Below the pieces are notes generated by a model. That model was not told the DNA's origin, searched no databases, and worked only from the letters and a program-made list of their open reading frames with translations. DNA of 39,037 nucleotides, taken from the NCBI GenBank assembly GCA_015548865.1, contig JADMXW010000032.1, positions 1 through 39,037 on the forward strand. Reading direction: 5' to 3'. Each line of letters opens with the position of its first letter. Position 1 is the first letter of the stretch. The DNA is from Serratia marcescens. Its GTDB lineage: Bacteria > Pseudomonadota > Gammaproteobacteria > Enterobacterales > Enterobacteriaceae. Positions 7,605 to 15,502 of this stretch are shown one piece after another. A program made the position numbers and the translations under genes.

Positions 7605-7731
7605 TACCAAGTCTGGAAGTCTGCTTCTCAACAAACTTCCACATTTGATTATCAAGCTCCCCATAATTTGGGTTCAGTATAAACATTCCATTACGTTCTA
7701 TTCCCCTCATTACATTCATCTATCCGTAAAT
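7605..7731. other. Intergenic region before the 7732 promoter
   Basis: AT-rich spacer without an open frame. It contains an imperfect GAAGT/ACTTC hairpin-like stretch after the preceding gene (about 7616-7640), possibly a weak terminator. Confidence 0.3.
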
Positions 7732-7760
7732 TTCGTTAGCCAGCACATCGGGGTGATACT
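7732..7760 (+). promoter_or_regulatory. TTCGTC-type promoter before 7790
   Basis: TTCGTT at 7732-7737 inside AAATTTCGTTAG, 17-bp spacer, GATACT at 7755-7760. Downstream, GGTAAACAAAACG (7769-7781) repeats a sequence also found near three other gene starts. Confidence 0.55.
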
Positions 7761-7789
7761 GATGTCAGGTAAACAAAACGGATGCAAAA

Positions 7790-8080
7790 ATGCAGACATG
7801 TTCGGAAGTCCTGGCGGTTGAAATATTCAATCAAGTTGGACGTGAGGCAGCTATTGCTCAATATAACTTAATTTGTGAAATAGCCCAGCGACGTTACGAA
7901 GACAGCCTGGCCAAATATGGTTCCGTGCCAGCTGGTTTCACCGCGCTCAATTTCCTCCATCCGGCAGAACTTCAGGAGCGTTACATCCTGGGGTTGGGAA
8001 TTCAGCTTTGTATCGATGAGCAGCATGAAGCCAGGGAACGGGTTTTAGCTCGCTGCCTGGCAAGAAAAAGGGCCGCATAA
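7790..8080 (+). CDS. Hypothetical protein
   Basis: This 96-residue, mostly helical and soluble protein starts about 25 bases downstream of the predicted transcription start. An overlapping 19-codon frame begins at ATG 7762, immediately after the -10 element, and could act as a leader peptide. Two polar helices (REAAIAQYNLICEIAQRRYEDSLAKYG and the C-terminal EQHEARERVLARCLARKRAA) suggest a small helical bundle. No family recognised. Confidence 0.6.
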   Translation: MQTCSEVLAVEIFNQVGREAAIAQYNLICEIAQRRYEDSLAKYGSVPAGFTALNFLHPAELQERYILGLGIQLCIDEQHEARERVLARCLARKRAA

Positions 8081-8157
8081 ACAGGTGATAAAACAACTCA
8101 GCTATAGCTGAACACGCACTAATTGGCTATGTTAACAAAACGAACAAGGTGGCGATT

Positions 8158-8394
8158 ATGTACAGTGAATCTATCGATCGTGCTATCAGTATCCTCAAGG
8201 ACGCGGGCGAAAAAATCGGTATGGAACTGGGTAGTAATGTGACATCTCAGGAATCAGAACTGCTTGAGGATGCGCTGGTGGGCCTGACTAAAGTTAAAGG
8301 GCAACTCTGCGGTAATCACTCCTTAACTGATGTAAAAGCGGACGTCGTGCCTTTTAGTCTCAGTTCGACGAAGAACGTCGATAGCCCGCATTAA
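8158..8394 (+). CDS. Small hypothetical protein
   Basis: 78 residues from ATG 8158, with AAGGTGG placed six bases upstream; an in-frame GTG at 8149 overlaps that ribosome site and is less likely. The N-terminal helix SIDRAISILKDAGEKIGMEL is amphipathic. It is preceded by GTTAACAAAACGAAC (8131-8145), a near copy of the sequence before 7790. The next gene starts 29 bases downstream, so the two are probably co-transcribed. Function unknown. Confidence 0.6.
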   Translation: MYSESIDRAISILKDAGEKIGMELGSNVTSQESELLEDALVGLTKVKGQLCGNHSLTDVKADVVPFSLSSTKNVDSPH

Positions 8395-8423
8395 TTAACA
8401 ACCACCAACTGGACGGAAGGGAT

Positions 8424-8975
8424 ATGACTGAAGACAACGCCGGTAGTGTTTCTGGAAAAGCACAGAACGCCCCAAAAGCAAATGCCCACCTGGACAGGCT
8501 CTTTGATTTCATTGTGACAGAAATCAAAGAGCAGGGTGCAGCACCGTCTTACGAGCAGATCTGTTCTTCTCTGGGGTATTCAAAAGGGCTCGTTTCCCGG
8601 CGTATCCGGCAGTTGCATGACCAGGGACGAATCATTATCGATGGTGAAAGAAAGTCTATGACGCTGCGCGTAGCGAAAGGACAAGGTCATGATGACATTG
8701 CCGAACTCCCGGACATGACCAGTGACAGGAAAGCAATCATCACGTATGTCAAAAAATACATGAACAGAAATGGTGGCCGTGGGCCATCAGTTCACGCAAT
8801 AGGGAAAGCGCTCGGCTTCTCGAATAACAAGGCGCGTAGACATGTGGACTATCTCGACGAAGTAGAGAGGGTACGTTACAGCCCTCATCTTAATGAAGTA
8901 ATCGTTATCAATCAGGGTGATTACGTTAAAATTACCCAGGACAACGATGAACCACCGAGCCCGGCAGAAGGTTAG
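8424..8975 (+). CDS. Tandem LexA-like winged-helix DNA-binding protein
   Basis: 183 residues with two copies of a LexA N-terminal-type winged helix-turn-helix. The first (about 24-75) contains GAAPSYEQICSSLGYSKG followed by VSRRIRQLHDQGRI; the second (about 102-150) contains GRGPSVHAIGKALGFSNNKA then RRHVDYLDEVERV. No peptidase domain follows, so it is not a LexA repressor but a duplicated DNA-binding module. Acidic and polar tails flank the domains. It starts at 8424 with GGAAGG upstream. As an autonomous DNA-binding protein it is a candidate regulator for the repeated TTCGTC promoters; nothing in the sequence proves that. Confidence 0.8.
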   Translation: MTEDNAGSVSGKAQNAPKANAHLDRLFDFIVTEIKEQGAAPSYEQICSSLGYSKGLVSRRIRQLHDQGRIIIDGERKSMTLRVAKGQGHDDIAELPDMTSDRKAIITYVKKYMNRNGGRGPSVHAIGKALGFSNNKARRHVDYLDEVERVRYSPHLNEVIVINQGDYVKITQDNDEPPSPAEG

Positions 8976-8977
8976 CC

Positions 8978-9193
8978 ATGATTCGCATATGGAGAGAAGT
9001 TGTAAACGTAAAGGTTCAGGACGGGAGCCGTAACGGACGAATCTGGTTTCTTGAACTTTCGTGTGGCCATCATGCTGTCAGACGTATACCTCGATTACGT
9101 CTGCATAATCTGACGCAATTCGAACGACTTGAGCCACCAGCTAAATGTCACTGTGTATTGTGTGAAATAGATGCTATTGCAGGACAAAAATAG
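8978..9193 (+). CDS. Small zinc-ribbon-like hypothetical protein
   Basis: 71 residues, starting two bases after the stop of the tandem winged-helix gene, so certainly in its operon. A CGHHAVRR motif near residue 29 and CHCVLC near the C-terminus could supply four zinc ligands, as in small phage-type zinc-binding proteins. The rest is basic. It could assist the neighbouring DNA-binding protein, but this is inferred from position only. Confidence 0.65.
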   Translation: MIRIWREVVNVKVQDGSRNGRIWFLELSCGHHAVRRIPRLRLHNLTQFERLEPPAKCHCVLCEIDAIAGQK

Positions 9194-9301
9194 CAATAAA
9201 CACAACATAAAAGCCCTCAATTTGTCCCCATTGTTTTTAGCCTGACAGCATTGGTACTGATAGCCTAATCATATTTAAACGCATAACCCTATGGTGGACA
9301 T

Positions 9302-9706
9302 ATGAAAAAAGCTGTTTTTGGCCTTTTAGCACTATTGCCCTTCATAACCAGCGCAGAATCGATCGATCCGAACGATTTCTATGCTCAGCAGCCTTCTCAA
9401 AACTACCAACAACCTGCTGCCAGCGAGCAACAGGACGATGCTGACAATTCCAGTGACCAGACAGCTGCGATCGTATTGAACCTGGAAAGTTACAAACCGC
9501 TGGGGAATTTTGTAGTCCCCCAGGGAGTAGAACGCCCATTCATTGGTCTTATTAACAGCAAAATTTTCATACTGTCTGAGCAACCAGATAAACGCTTGGC
9601 TGGCCTATGGATAGGTCGTAGTCAGGATGGTCGTGAAGCACTTTGTGGTTACCTGAACAACAGTATGCAGGTCAGAAAATGTTATTACATCTTATATCGT
9701 GAGTAA
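9302..9706 (+). CDS. Exported hypothetical protein
   Basis: 134 residues with a signal peptide (KKAVFGLLALLPFITSAES; cleavage after TSA). A Gln/Asp/Ser-rich linker (about 25-55) leads to a domain of about 75 residues containing one cysteine pair (LCGYLNN and VRKCYYILY) that probably forms a disulfide. GTGG lies six bases before the start. The gene ends at a terminator shared with the convergent minus-strand gene. It is likely periplasmic or outer-surface; no family recognised. Confidence 0.75.
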   Translation: MKKAVFGLLALLPFITSAESIDPNDFYAQQPSQNYQQPAASEQQDDADNSSDQTAAIVLNLESYKPLGNFVVPQGVERPFIGLINSKIFILSEQPDKRLAGLWIGRSQDGREALCGYLNNSMQVRKCYYILYRE

Positions 9707-9707
9707 A

Positions 9708-9729
9708 AAATGGGGCCGTAGCCCCATTT
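9708..9729. terminator. Bidirectional intrinsic terminator
   Basis: Stem AATGGGGC/GCCCCATT with loop CGTA at about 9709-9728, flanked by A-runs on one side and T-rich sequence on the other. It separates convergent genes 9302-9706 and 9733-10722. Confidence 0.85.
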
Positions 9730-9732
9730 ATT

Positions 9733-10722
9733 TTAATGTTTGAATGAGGGTATAAAGGGTATTACTGGATTTGTTCCTAGCGAAGCTAATTCGTTAGGCG
9801 CAAGATAACGTCGCAGTTCAGTAATCAATATATCAACTGATTTATCCCAGCCATCTCTCACAATGTTTAGAATGTGCCGAGCTGGATAATGTGTTAGAAA
9901 AGGATGGTTGGGGCCAAATTTATTAAGGTGTTCAATAGTACCTATTGCATCGAGATAATCTGTAACAAGATGGTGTTCTGACTCAAAAATAGCGACAAAT
10001 TTATAACCATCAGCAGCGTTTACCCACTGGCAAGTACAGTCATTAAGCTGAAATTGATTAGAACGTTTTTCCCCCTTGGGTTTAGGATTGACTCCAATAC
10101 CAAAAGACAAATACAAACCTTTCCTTCCCCAGAAGGCCGGTCTCTTCAAGTCCTGACCATTGTTTCCTTCGACCTCTCCAAGAATGCCAAACAAAGTAGC
10201 TGATTCTTGGTTAGGATTCGTTCTCATACGGAAAAGAATGCATAGATCTGCAAACTTTAAGCTATTATAAACTGAATTATAAAAGACATTCTCATGGCCA
10301 AGTAGATAAGGATTATGCTCTACCGCAAAATTAGTGCCACTTCTAAAGTCACGGCAGCTAATGAATACACCAAACTGGCTCATATTAGCGAGGATATCGA
10401 CATTGCGATAATCAGACAAATTAATAAGTATAGTATTTAAGACTTCTCTACCTTCATAACTCATCAGATAGTGGCAGAGCAAATTTTGTAGACCGAAGTT
10501 TCTGAACTGATCTTTAATTAAAGAAAAATATCCTTCACCAGCTAATGAAACTAGGTTTCTCATTGTTGGTGTATGTTTCCCCATGAGAGGGGAATTAAAA
10601 CGTACCTTCATCCGGTTATTATCATAAAGGGTTTCAATAATTGAGCAAAAGTGCATCGCCCAATACGCGTTGTTATCACCAATTAAACCGGGTTTCACTA
10701 CAGTAGTTTTAGAAAAATCCAT
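9733..10722 (-). CDS. Hypothetical protein, possible cargo gene
   Basis: 329 residues, AT-rich compared with its neighbours and on the opposite strand, closed off by a terminator. This suggests a separately acquired cargo gene. ATG 10722 is chosen because GGAGA lies four bases upstream; an in-frame ATG at 10749 has no ribosome site. A segment of hydrophobic strands around residues 160-190 (ADLCILFRMR, then ATLFGILGEVEGNNG) and a later YKFVAIFESEHHLV resemble the core of a nuclease-like alpha/beta fold, but no complete PD-(D/E)xK set is visible. It could be a defence or stress gene; no function is assigned. Confidence 0.7.
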   Translation of the reverse strand: MDFSKTTVVKPGLIGDNNAYWAMHFCSIIETLYDNNRMKVRFNSPLMGKHTPTMRNLVSLAGEGYFSLIKDQFRNFGLQNLLCHYLMSYEGREVLNTILINLSDYRNVDILANMSQFGVFISCRDFRSGTNFAVEHNPYLLGHENVFYNSVYNSLKFADLCILFRMRTNPNQESATLFGILGEVEGNNGQDLKRPAFWGRKGLYLSFGIGVNPKPKGEKRSNQFQLNDCTCQWVNAADGYKFVAIFESEHHLVTDYLDAIGTIEHLNKFGPNHPFLTHYPARHILNIVRDGWDKSVDILITELRRYLAPNELASLGTNPVIPFIPSFKH

Positions 10723-10793
10723 TCTGTCTCCAAAGCAGTAATCAGTCACTCATAACACGATATTTGCAGTGAAAGTTATATCTGTAAGCAAAT

Positions 10794-10822
10794 TTCGTCA
10801 GCTGTTAGCGTCGTATTAGGCT
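10794..10822 (+). promoter_or_regulatory. TTCGTC-type promoter before 10845
   Basis: TTCGTC at 10794-10799 inside AAATTTCGTCAG, 17-bp spacer, TAGGCT at 10817-10822. It lies between the divergent genes 9733-10722 (minus) and 10845 (plus). Confidence 0.55.
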
Positions 10823-10844
10823 TAGTAAAAAGCCGGAGGTAGAT

Positions 10845-11168
10845 ATGCCTAAAGACGATGTTGCAACAATCATAATCCAGAATGGGTTGACGCATAAAGT
10901 AAATGTGATCTGCAAATTCAGCGCACAAATCGACAATCAAATGTTCTCATTCATCATCCATCGCACATTAAGCGTATGTCGATATGCGCTTGTCTGTAAG
11001 GCAACAGGCCAAAGAATTGCAGTTCTTGATACCAGTCGAGTAAAGGCACTTGGTATGGAAGCAGCAGGTAAACTAGCGCTATCAGATCTGGCCTCATCAT
11101 TAGGCGAGACTAGACTTGCTGCGATTCTGACAAATTCACTTCAGAGCAGGAGCGCGGCAAGTGAGTGA
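10845..11168 (+). CDS. Hypothetical protein co-expressed with the PP-loop enzyme
   Basis: 107 residues, starting ten bases after GCCGGAGG. An N-terminal beta-rich half (ATIIIQNGLTHKVNVICKF) is followed by a strand-helix region. Its last eight bases overlap the start of the PAPS-reductase-like gene, so the pair is translationally coupled and the protein may be a partner or regulator of that enzyme. No family recognised. Confidence 0.7.
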   Translation: MPKDDVATIIIQNGLTHKVNVICKFSAQIDNQMFSFIIHRTLSVCRYALVCKATGQRIAVLDTSRVKALGMEAAGKLALSDLASSLGETRLAAILTNSLQSRSAASE

Positions 11169-12231
11169 TTTAATCGACGATAACTTTATTATTCCTGCAC
11201 TGAGTAGCATAGCAGGCATCACCACGCCACTATCAGGACAAACGTACAGGAACGCTCCAGATATCGACATATCTTGCTATGACGTGATAATCATTTGCCT
11301 TAGCGGCGGAAAAGACTCCATAGCCTGCCTTCTCCACTTAATTGACATCGGGGTCGATCTGTCCAGGGTGGAACTCTGGCATCACGATGTTGATGGCCGC
11401 GAGGGAAGTACTTTAATGGACTGGCCATTTATGGCCGACTACAACCGCAAAATAGCTTCAACATTTCAGATACCGTTGATGTTCTCCTGGCTTCAGGGAG
11501 GAATGGAAGGTGAGATGCTGAAAGAGAATGGCTACAGTCGCCCGCAATGTATCGAAACCCCAGATGGATTAATAATCGCGGAACGTGATATCCAGCGAAG
11601 CACTCCCGCCACGCGACTTCGGTTCCCTCAGCAATCACCAAGCCTTAAAACACGTTGGTGCTCATCAGCACTAAAAATTGATGTTGGTCGGCGAGCACTC
11701 ACAAATCAGAGACGCTTTGACGGAAAAAAGGTGCTTTTTATTACGGGGGAAAGGAGAGCGGAAAGCTCTAATAGATTCAATTACTTACAACTGGAGCCAC
11801 ATACCAGCAGTTGCAAAAAAAGACAAGTTGATGCCTGGAGGCCAGTACTTGAATGGTCTGAAGAACAAGTCTGGGAGATTTTAGCAAAACATCGTGTTAC
11901 AGCCCCAGTACCGTATCGTCTTGGATGGGGTCGCAGTTCATGCTTAACGTGTATATACAACAGTGCTCGCATATGGGCAACCATCAAACATTATTTCCCC
12001 GAGCGTATTCACGCAATGGCCAACTATGAAAACCGCTTTGGGGTCACTATCAGTCGTAAACGAATAAATGTTCTGGATCTAAGCCAGAATATTTCTCCTA
12101 TTAATATCACGGATGAGGAAGCGCTGCTGCAAGCGGTAAATCCGGTCTATACATTGCCCGTCATTAACATGTCAAAAGAATGGGTGCTACCTGGTGGGGC
12201 GTACAACCGGGAGAAATGCGGGTCAGACTAA
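11161..12231 (+). CDS. PAPS-reductase-like PP-loop enzyme
   Basis: 356 residues starting at GTG 11161. The ATP-pyrophosphatase P-loop SGGKDS is at residues 48-53, followed by WHHDVDG. Later come RWCSSALKIDVGRRAL and ITGERRAESSNR, typical of the CysH/phage PAPS-reductase family. The cysteines of RWCSS, SSCKK and SSCLTC could bind an iron-sulfur cluster as in DndC-like and CysH proteins. Known relatives activate sulfate or sulfur for cysteine synthesis, tRNA thiolation or DNA phosphorothioation. No cysteine desulfurase or other Dnd/Ssp partner is visible, so a DNA-modification role is only a possibility. It is coupled to the small gene upstream. Confidence 0.82.
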   Translation: MSDLIDDNFIIPALSSIAGITTPLSGQTYRNAPDIDISCYDVIIICLSGGKDSIACLLHLIDIGVDLSRVELWHHDVDGREGSTLMDWPFMADYNRKIASTFQIPLMFSWLQGGMEGEMLKENGYSRPQCIETPDGLIIAERDIQRSTPATRLRFPQQSPSLKTRWCSSALKIDVGRRALTNQRRFDGKKVLFITGERRAESSNRFNYLQLEPHTSSCKKRQVDAWRPVLEWSEEQVWEILAKHRVTAPVPYRLGWGRSSCLTCIYNSARIWATIKHYFPERIHAMANYENRFGVTISRKRINVLDLSQNISPINITDEEALLQAVNPVYTLPVINMSKEWVLPGGAYNREKCGSD

Positions 12232-12259
12232 TTAGCCATCAGCGATTTATAGCTGAGAT

Positions 12260-12288
12260 TTCGTCACCTGAATATTACGTGGAAAATA
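12260..12288 (+). promoter_or_regulatory. TTCGTC-type promoter before 12341
   Basis: TTCGTC at 12260-12265 inside GATTTCGTCAC. The hexamer after a 17-bp spacer is AAAATA, a poor -10, so this copy rests on the strong upstream block. Confidence 0.45.
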
Positions 12289-12340
12289 GATATCAAATAG
12301 CAACATTGATACAGGCTTAACCGCCTCTGAAGGAAATATT

Positions 12341-12658
12341 ATGACGATGGTAACGGCCAGAAATTGTACTGAAACACGGTTCAACCAGTTATGGGATGCT
12401 CTGCATGAAAAAAGCAGTGCGGAAAACGAATCCTTGTTTCAGCAAGAATTGCATCGCTGCCGCAGTAAACGTCAGCGAAGTAAACTGGCCGGGCGATTCG
12501 CCGGTGCCTGGCAAACCTTATTCGATGCCTTCTGTGAAGGTCGGGTCTTCTGCTCACTTCTGGACTCGGTTATCCACCAGGAGAGTATCAGCGAATGGCA
12601 GGTTGAAGAGTTAATCTCATTCACTTCTGCCCAGATGTCGACTCTATACAAAGGGTAG
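12341..12658 (+). CDS. Hypothetical protein
   Basis: 105 residues behind GAAGGAAATATT; an in-frame ATG two codons later is an alternative. It is soluble and helical, with a basic centre (HRCRSKRQRSKLAGRFAGAW) that could contact nucleic acid. It is the first gene of a likely two-gene operon with the PerC-like gene eight bases downstream. No family recognised. Confidence 0.65.
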   Translation: MTMVTARNCTETRFNQLWDALHEKSSAENESLFQQELHRCRSKRQRSKLAGRFAGAWQTLFDAFCEGRVFCSLLDSVIHQESISEWQVEELISFTSAQMSTLYKG

Positions 12659-12666
12659 AGGTAGAT

Positions 12667-13002
12667 ATGGGACAAAGAAAATGTGCAGCAGCGTTCCTGC
12701 TCGCTGAAGAAATGTACCAGATACCAGCGACCAAATCGGTGATACTTGCCCGGGACCTGGAAGAAAGAGGGTTGTATCTCCGCGCTGCCAGGCAATGGGG
12801 AGAGGTCATGTTTGAACATACCCAGTGTACTGAGTACATTGTTGAACAACGGGAACGTTGCATTCGGTTATCCAATTCTCGCCATGAAGACCGTATCAGA
12901 CAGCATGAGCAGGCAAGTGATCTTCAATATATTCACAAGCATATTAATGATGTATACACACGGATGGGACTAAAAGACGATGGTGTCTTTAATACCGCCT
13001 GA
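12667..13002 (+). CDS. PerC-family transcriptional regulator
   Basis: 111 residues. The block LARDLEERGLYLRAARQWGEVMFEH followed by QRERCIRLS matches the PerC/Pfam PF06069 signature (LE..GLWRRAARRWLEV, then an RR-x-YC-type end), known from the EPEC virulence-gene activator and many plasmid and phage homologues. It has an N-terminal extension of about 30 residues and a helical tail. GGTAGAGGTAG upstream provides the ribosome site. It sits eight bases after the preceding gene under a TTCGTC-type promoter, so it could be part of a feedback loop in that regulon. Confidence 0.72.
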   Translation: MGQRKCAAAFLLAEEMYQIPATKSVILARDLEERGLYLRAARQWGEVMFEHTQCTEYIVEQRERCIRLSNSRHEDRIRQHEQASDLQYIHKHINDVYTRMGLKDDGVFNTA

Positions 13003-13086
13003 TTTGTCGACCTTTTCCGTTCATTAAAAAATGAAACTGAGGAGAATGAGCGCACTCTTGACTGATTTTGACGGAGGATTACGTAA

Positions 13087-13311
13087 GTGGTTAAACAAAG
13101 TTTATTTGACCTTATAGGAGCTACCACGGGCCCAGAGCGAGATCTGTTGATCGTAAGCCTTCAGTCTCTACATCGTGAACGAGTAAGCTCATACAATGCA
13201 TTGTGTACAGCCTGCTCAATCTCTGGAGATAAAGTCCCGCCAATGTCTTTATTCGGCATAGACGAGGTTACTGATGCACTACGCCGGTTAGGTGCATTAC
13301 CGATCAGATAG
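13087..13311 (+). CDS. Small hypothetical protein
   Basis: 74 residues starting at GTG 13087, with GGAGG nine bases upstream. Mostly helical (PERDLLIVSLQSLHRERVSSYNAL). A degenerate promoter element TTGTCG-N17-AAAAAT lies at about 13005-13033. No family recognised and start not certain. Confidence 0.5.
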   Translation: MVKQSLFDLIGATTGPERDLLIVSLQSLHRERVSSYNALCTACSISGDKVPPMSLFGIDEVTDALRRLGALPIR

Positions 13312-13385
13312 TTCTTCAAGTAGTCAGGGTGAACAGGTTTGAATTGATACAAACGGCCTATGCTGAAGAGGAACAGAGATAACTG

Positions 13386-13847
13386 ATGAAAACAAACGAA
13401 AACCTGCTGAACAGCATTGGAAAAAGTATTCGAATGTGGCGAGATAACTGCTTCCCTCCATTTCAGCGAGCGTATGGAACATGGTTATTGGTTCTGGTTT
13501 CGGTTAATGCCGGGATATGGTTTTACATAACCTCTGACTGGTCTGTACAGTTCGTCGGCAATATAGCAGGGCTCTTGGTTTTCCCAATGCTGGGTCGAAA
13601 GGTTTTTACAAAACGCGCCAGATCTTGGCAAGAAGAACTGGATATTAAGCTGGCAAAATACAAACCGCATAACATAGCTGCATGGAGGGAGTTGCAGGCT
13701 TATGCCTTGGAATCCAATACGCTATCTTCACAAATTGTTGAACGGTGGTATTTCAAAGAGCGGGAATTTATCAAGACGGCCCAAAAAGGGAAGCCGGGTA
13801 GTTCTGAACTCAAATTTCTCAAGAATAATACTGGATCAAAGCCTTAA
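13386..13847 (+). CDS. Inner-membrane hypothetical protein
   Basis: 153 residues with two likely membrane helices at about 29-48 (TWLLVLVSVNAGIWFYI) and 54-70 (VQFVGNIAGLLVFPML) joined by a very short loop, so the protein is a hairpin with both soluble parts on one side, probably cytoplasmic because of positive charges (KVFTKRARSW). A polar C-terminal domain of about 80 residues follows. It has no close ribosome-binding consensus. Function unknown. Confidence 0.7.
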   Translation: MKTNENLLNSIGKSIRMWRDNCFPPFQRAYGTWLLVLVSVNAGIWFYITSDWSVQFVGNIAGLLVFPMLGRKVFTKRARSWQEELDIKLAKYKPHNIAAWRELQAYALESNTLSSQIVERWYFKEREFIKTAQKGKPGSSELKFLKNNTGSKP

Positions 13848-13937
13848 GGAATCTGAGAGCCGGTGCGTAATGCAGAACCCACAGCCGAAGGGTTTTGGGA
13901 GTTAAACTGATACAGCTTTTACCGTGAGGTGGGATTT

Positions 13938-14339
13938 ATGTCGAATGTCTTGCAGAAAGAAAACATCATCATGTCTCTGCCTCATCGTGACTGGAGTTGT
14001 GAAGTCATCGAGTGCCGATTAAAAGTGTGCCCCGTACCTGACGAACTCGACAGGGGGAATAACATCTTTTTCATCGTGGAAGACCTTTACCAGCTACGCG
14101 AGAACAGTGAATCACTTAACGTGCTTGGACAAATTCTGGCGAAACGTTTCCCACACATACCACCAAAAAGAATGCACCTTGTGCTGCACCGACGTGATGT
14201 GCAGAAAGCTCATGGAGTAGCCATCCACCTCTACCGCTTCATGCGTAGCGAGAAAGAAAATAACCGTAGTATTTTCATTGGTCGTAACCCTACTGAAGTT
14301 TCCCAGAAGACGGCATACGCCTCGATGTGCATTTTCTGA
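13938..14339 (+). CDS. Hypothetical protein
   Basis: 133 residues starting at ATG 13938 with GAGGTGGG upstream; an in-frame GTG at 13929 lies in that ribosome site and is rejected. Soluble alpha/beta protein with no zinc or membrane motif; HIPPKRMHLVLHRRDVQKAHG is a basic stretch. It ends just before a strong terminator, closing the transcription unit. No family recognised. Confidence 0.65.
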   Translation: MSNVLQKENIIMSLPHRDWSCEVIECRLKVCPVPDELDRGNNIFFIVEDLYQLRENSESLNVLGQILAKRFPHIPPKRMHLVLHRRDVQKAHGVAIHLYRFMRSEKENNRSIFIGRNPTEVSQKTAYASMCIF

Positions 14340-14361
14340 CCACCAGCTGTTGAATCGTCAC

Positions 14362-14389
14362 AATAGCCGACATAGTCGGCTATTTTTTT
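14362..14389 (+). terminator. Strong intrinsic terminator
   Basis: A perfect 10-bp stem AATAGCCGAC/GTCGGCTATT with loop ATA, followed by a run of T (14383-14389). It ends the unit containing 13938-14339. Confidence 0.93.
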
Positions 14390-14538
14390 ACGCTAAGAAA
14401 AACCATTTATGCCCACAAATTGCGGTTGAAAAAGCTATTTATTTTTGGGTGCAAAACGTCCTCATTCTCACTGTAACAATAAATTTCAACATGTGATTAT
14501 AGTGAGAGTCGAAGCTGAAACATGAATGGTGGCTACAT
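14390..14538. other. AT-rich intergenic region with possible promoter
   Basis: Spacer between a terminator and the gene at 14539. TATAGT near 14498-14503 could serve as a -10 hexamer. No TTCGTC element. Nothing else recognised. Confidence 0.35.
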
Positions 14539-15423
14539 ATGCATGATCTCCAGAATTCGTTAACTAGCAAAAATACCAACATTATCCGTGCTGAATTTGA
14601 AAATATGCTTTCTGCGCGTGGAACATCTATCGTGCGTTTTGATACCAACGCAGGGGCGAACAGCGGCGAGTATATAGGAAAAGGAATTCAACGTGAGTGG
14701 GTTGGGTATTTGCTAAACCATACGAGTTCTGGCCATACGGTCAAGGCATTTGAACCGGTGTATTCTATTCCTTTAAAAATCAGGCCAGACCTTCAATCCA
14801 GAAATATTGCAGACCACCAGACTAAAGTAAAAAAGTTATTTGAAAGTTATGATGAAGCGTATCTTACAGCCGCTATAGACTCAGAAGAGTATTGCAAGCC
14901 ATTCTGGGTTTATCAGAATGCAGATGACGGTCATTACTCGATCAGTACTCGCGGTTTCAAAAATGCAAATGCACCTGCAAGCATTCCGAGCGATAATCGC
15001 ATTGATATCGCTCAGATGAAAATGGGATATCCCATGCTCGATTATTGCCATAACATTATACCGTCCTCAGTCGTGCGATTAGGATTTAATGGGCGAGTGT
15101 TTACGCAAGGTAAGTATTATTACACCAATGAAGAGGTTTTCAGTTGGTTGTCCCGGAACCCGGATAGCGCAGTTTTCATTACGTTCCCAAAAGTTAACCA
15201 GACTGATAGATCTGAATTGATGTCAATTATGAAACGAGAATTCCTGAATTCGTGGGGTTTATTCTCATATTATCGCTGGCTGGGACGCAGCACCGCATTA
15301 CTGGCATTGAGCCCGGTCAGTTCTAATGCTTCTGTTAAGTTAAGAAGTAGCAATGCACACTTCTTCAAAAATGCAATGCTGGCTGTTAACACGATCATTC
15401 CTAAAGGTAACGGAATTTCGTAA
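14539..15423 (+). CDS. Hypothetical protein
   Basis: 294 residues, soluble, AT-richer than the flanking genes. There is no obvious ribosome site except a weak GGTGG ten bases upstream. Aromatic- and Tyr-rich segments (GKYYYTNEEVFSWLSRNP, SWGLFSYYRWLGRSTALL) and a mid-region PMLDYCHNIIPSSVVRLGF are visible, but no known family motif. It stands alone after a terminator, so it is probably a monocistronic accessory gene. Confidence 0.65.
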   Translation: MHDLQNSLTSKNTNIIRAEFENMLSARGTSIVRFDTNAGANSGEYIGKGIQREWVGYLLNHTSSGHTVKAFEPVYSIPLKIRPDLQSRNIADHQTKVKKLFESYDEAYLTAAIDSEEYCKPFWVYQNADDGHYSISTRGFKNANAPASIPSDNRIDIAQMKMGYPMLDYCHNIIPSSVVRLGFNGRVFTQGKYYYTNEEVFSWLSRNPDSAVFITFPKVNQTDRSELMSIMKREFLNSWGLFSYYRWLGRSTALLALSPVSSNASVKLRSSNAHFFKNAMLAVNTIIPKGNGIS

Positions 15424-15502
15424 TCGGAATAGTTACCGTTAGAGTGATTTAAAGATCGATTCATTCTGGAAATTGAACGAAGAAAATTTAATGGGAGTAA
15501 CT

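Noticed and set aside
11161..12231. DndC of a phosphorothioation system
   Set aside because: The PP-loop motif fits, but the protein is shorter than DndC and no dndA/B/D/E or ssp gene is nearby.
15270..15464. 64-residue minus-strand frame over the 14539 gene
   Set aside because: Antisense shadow of a longer gene with no start context.
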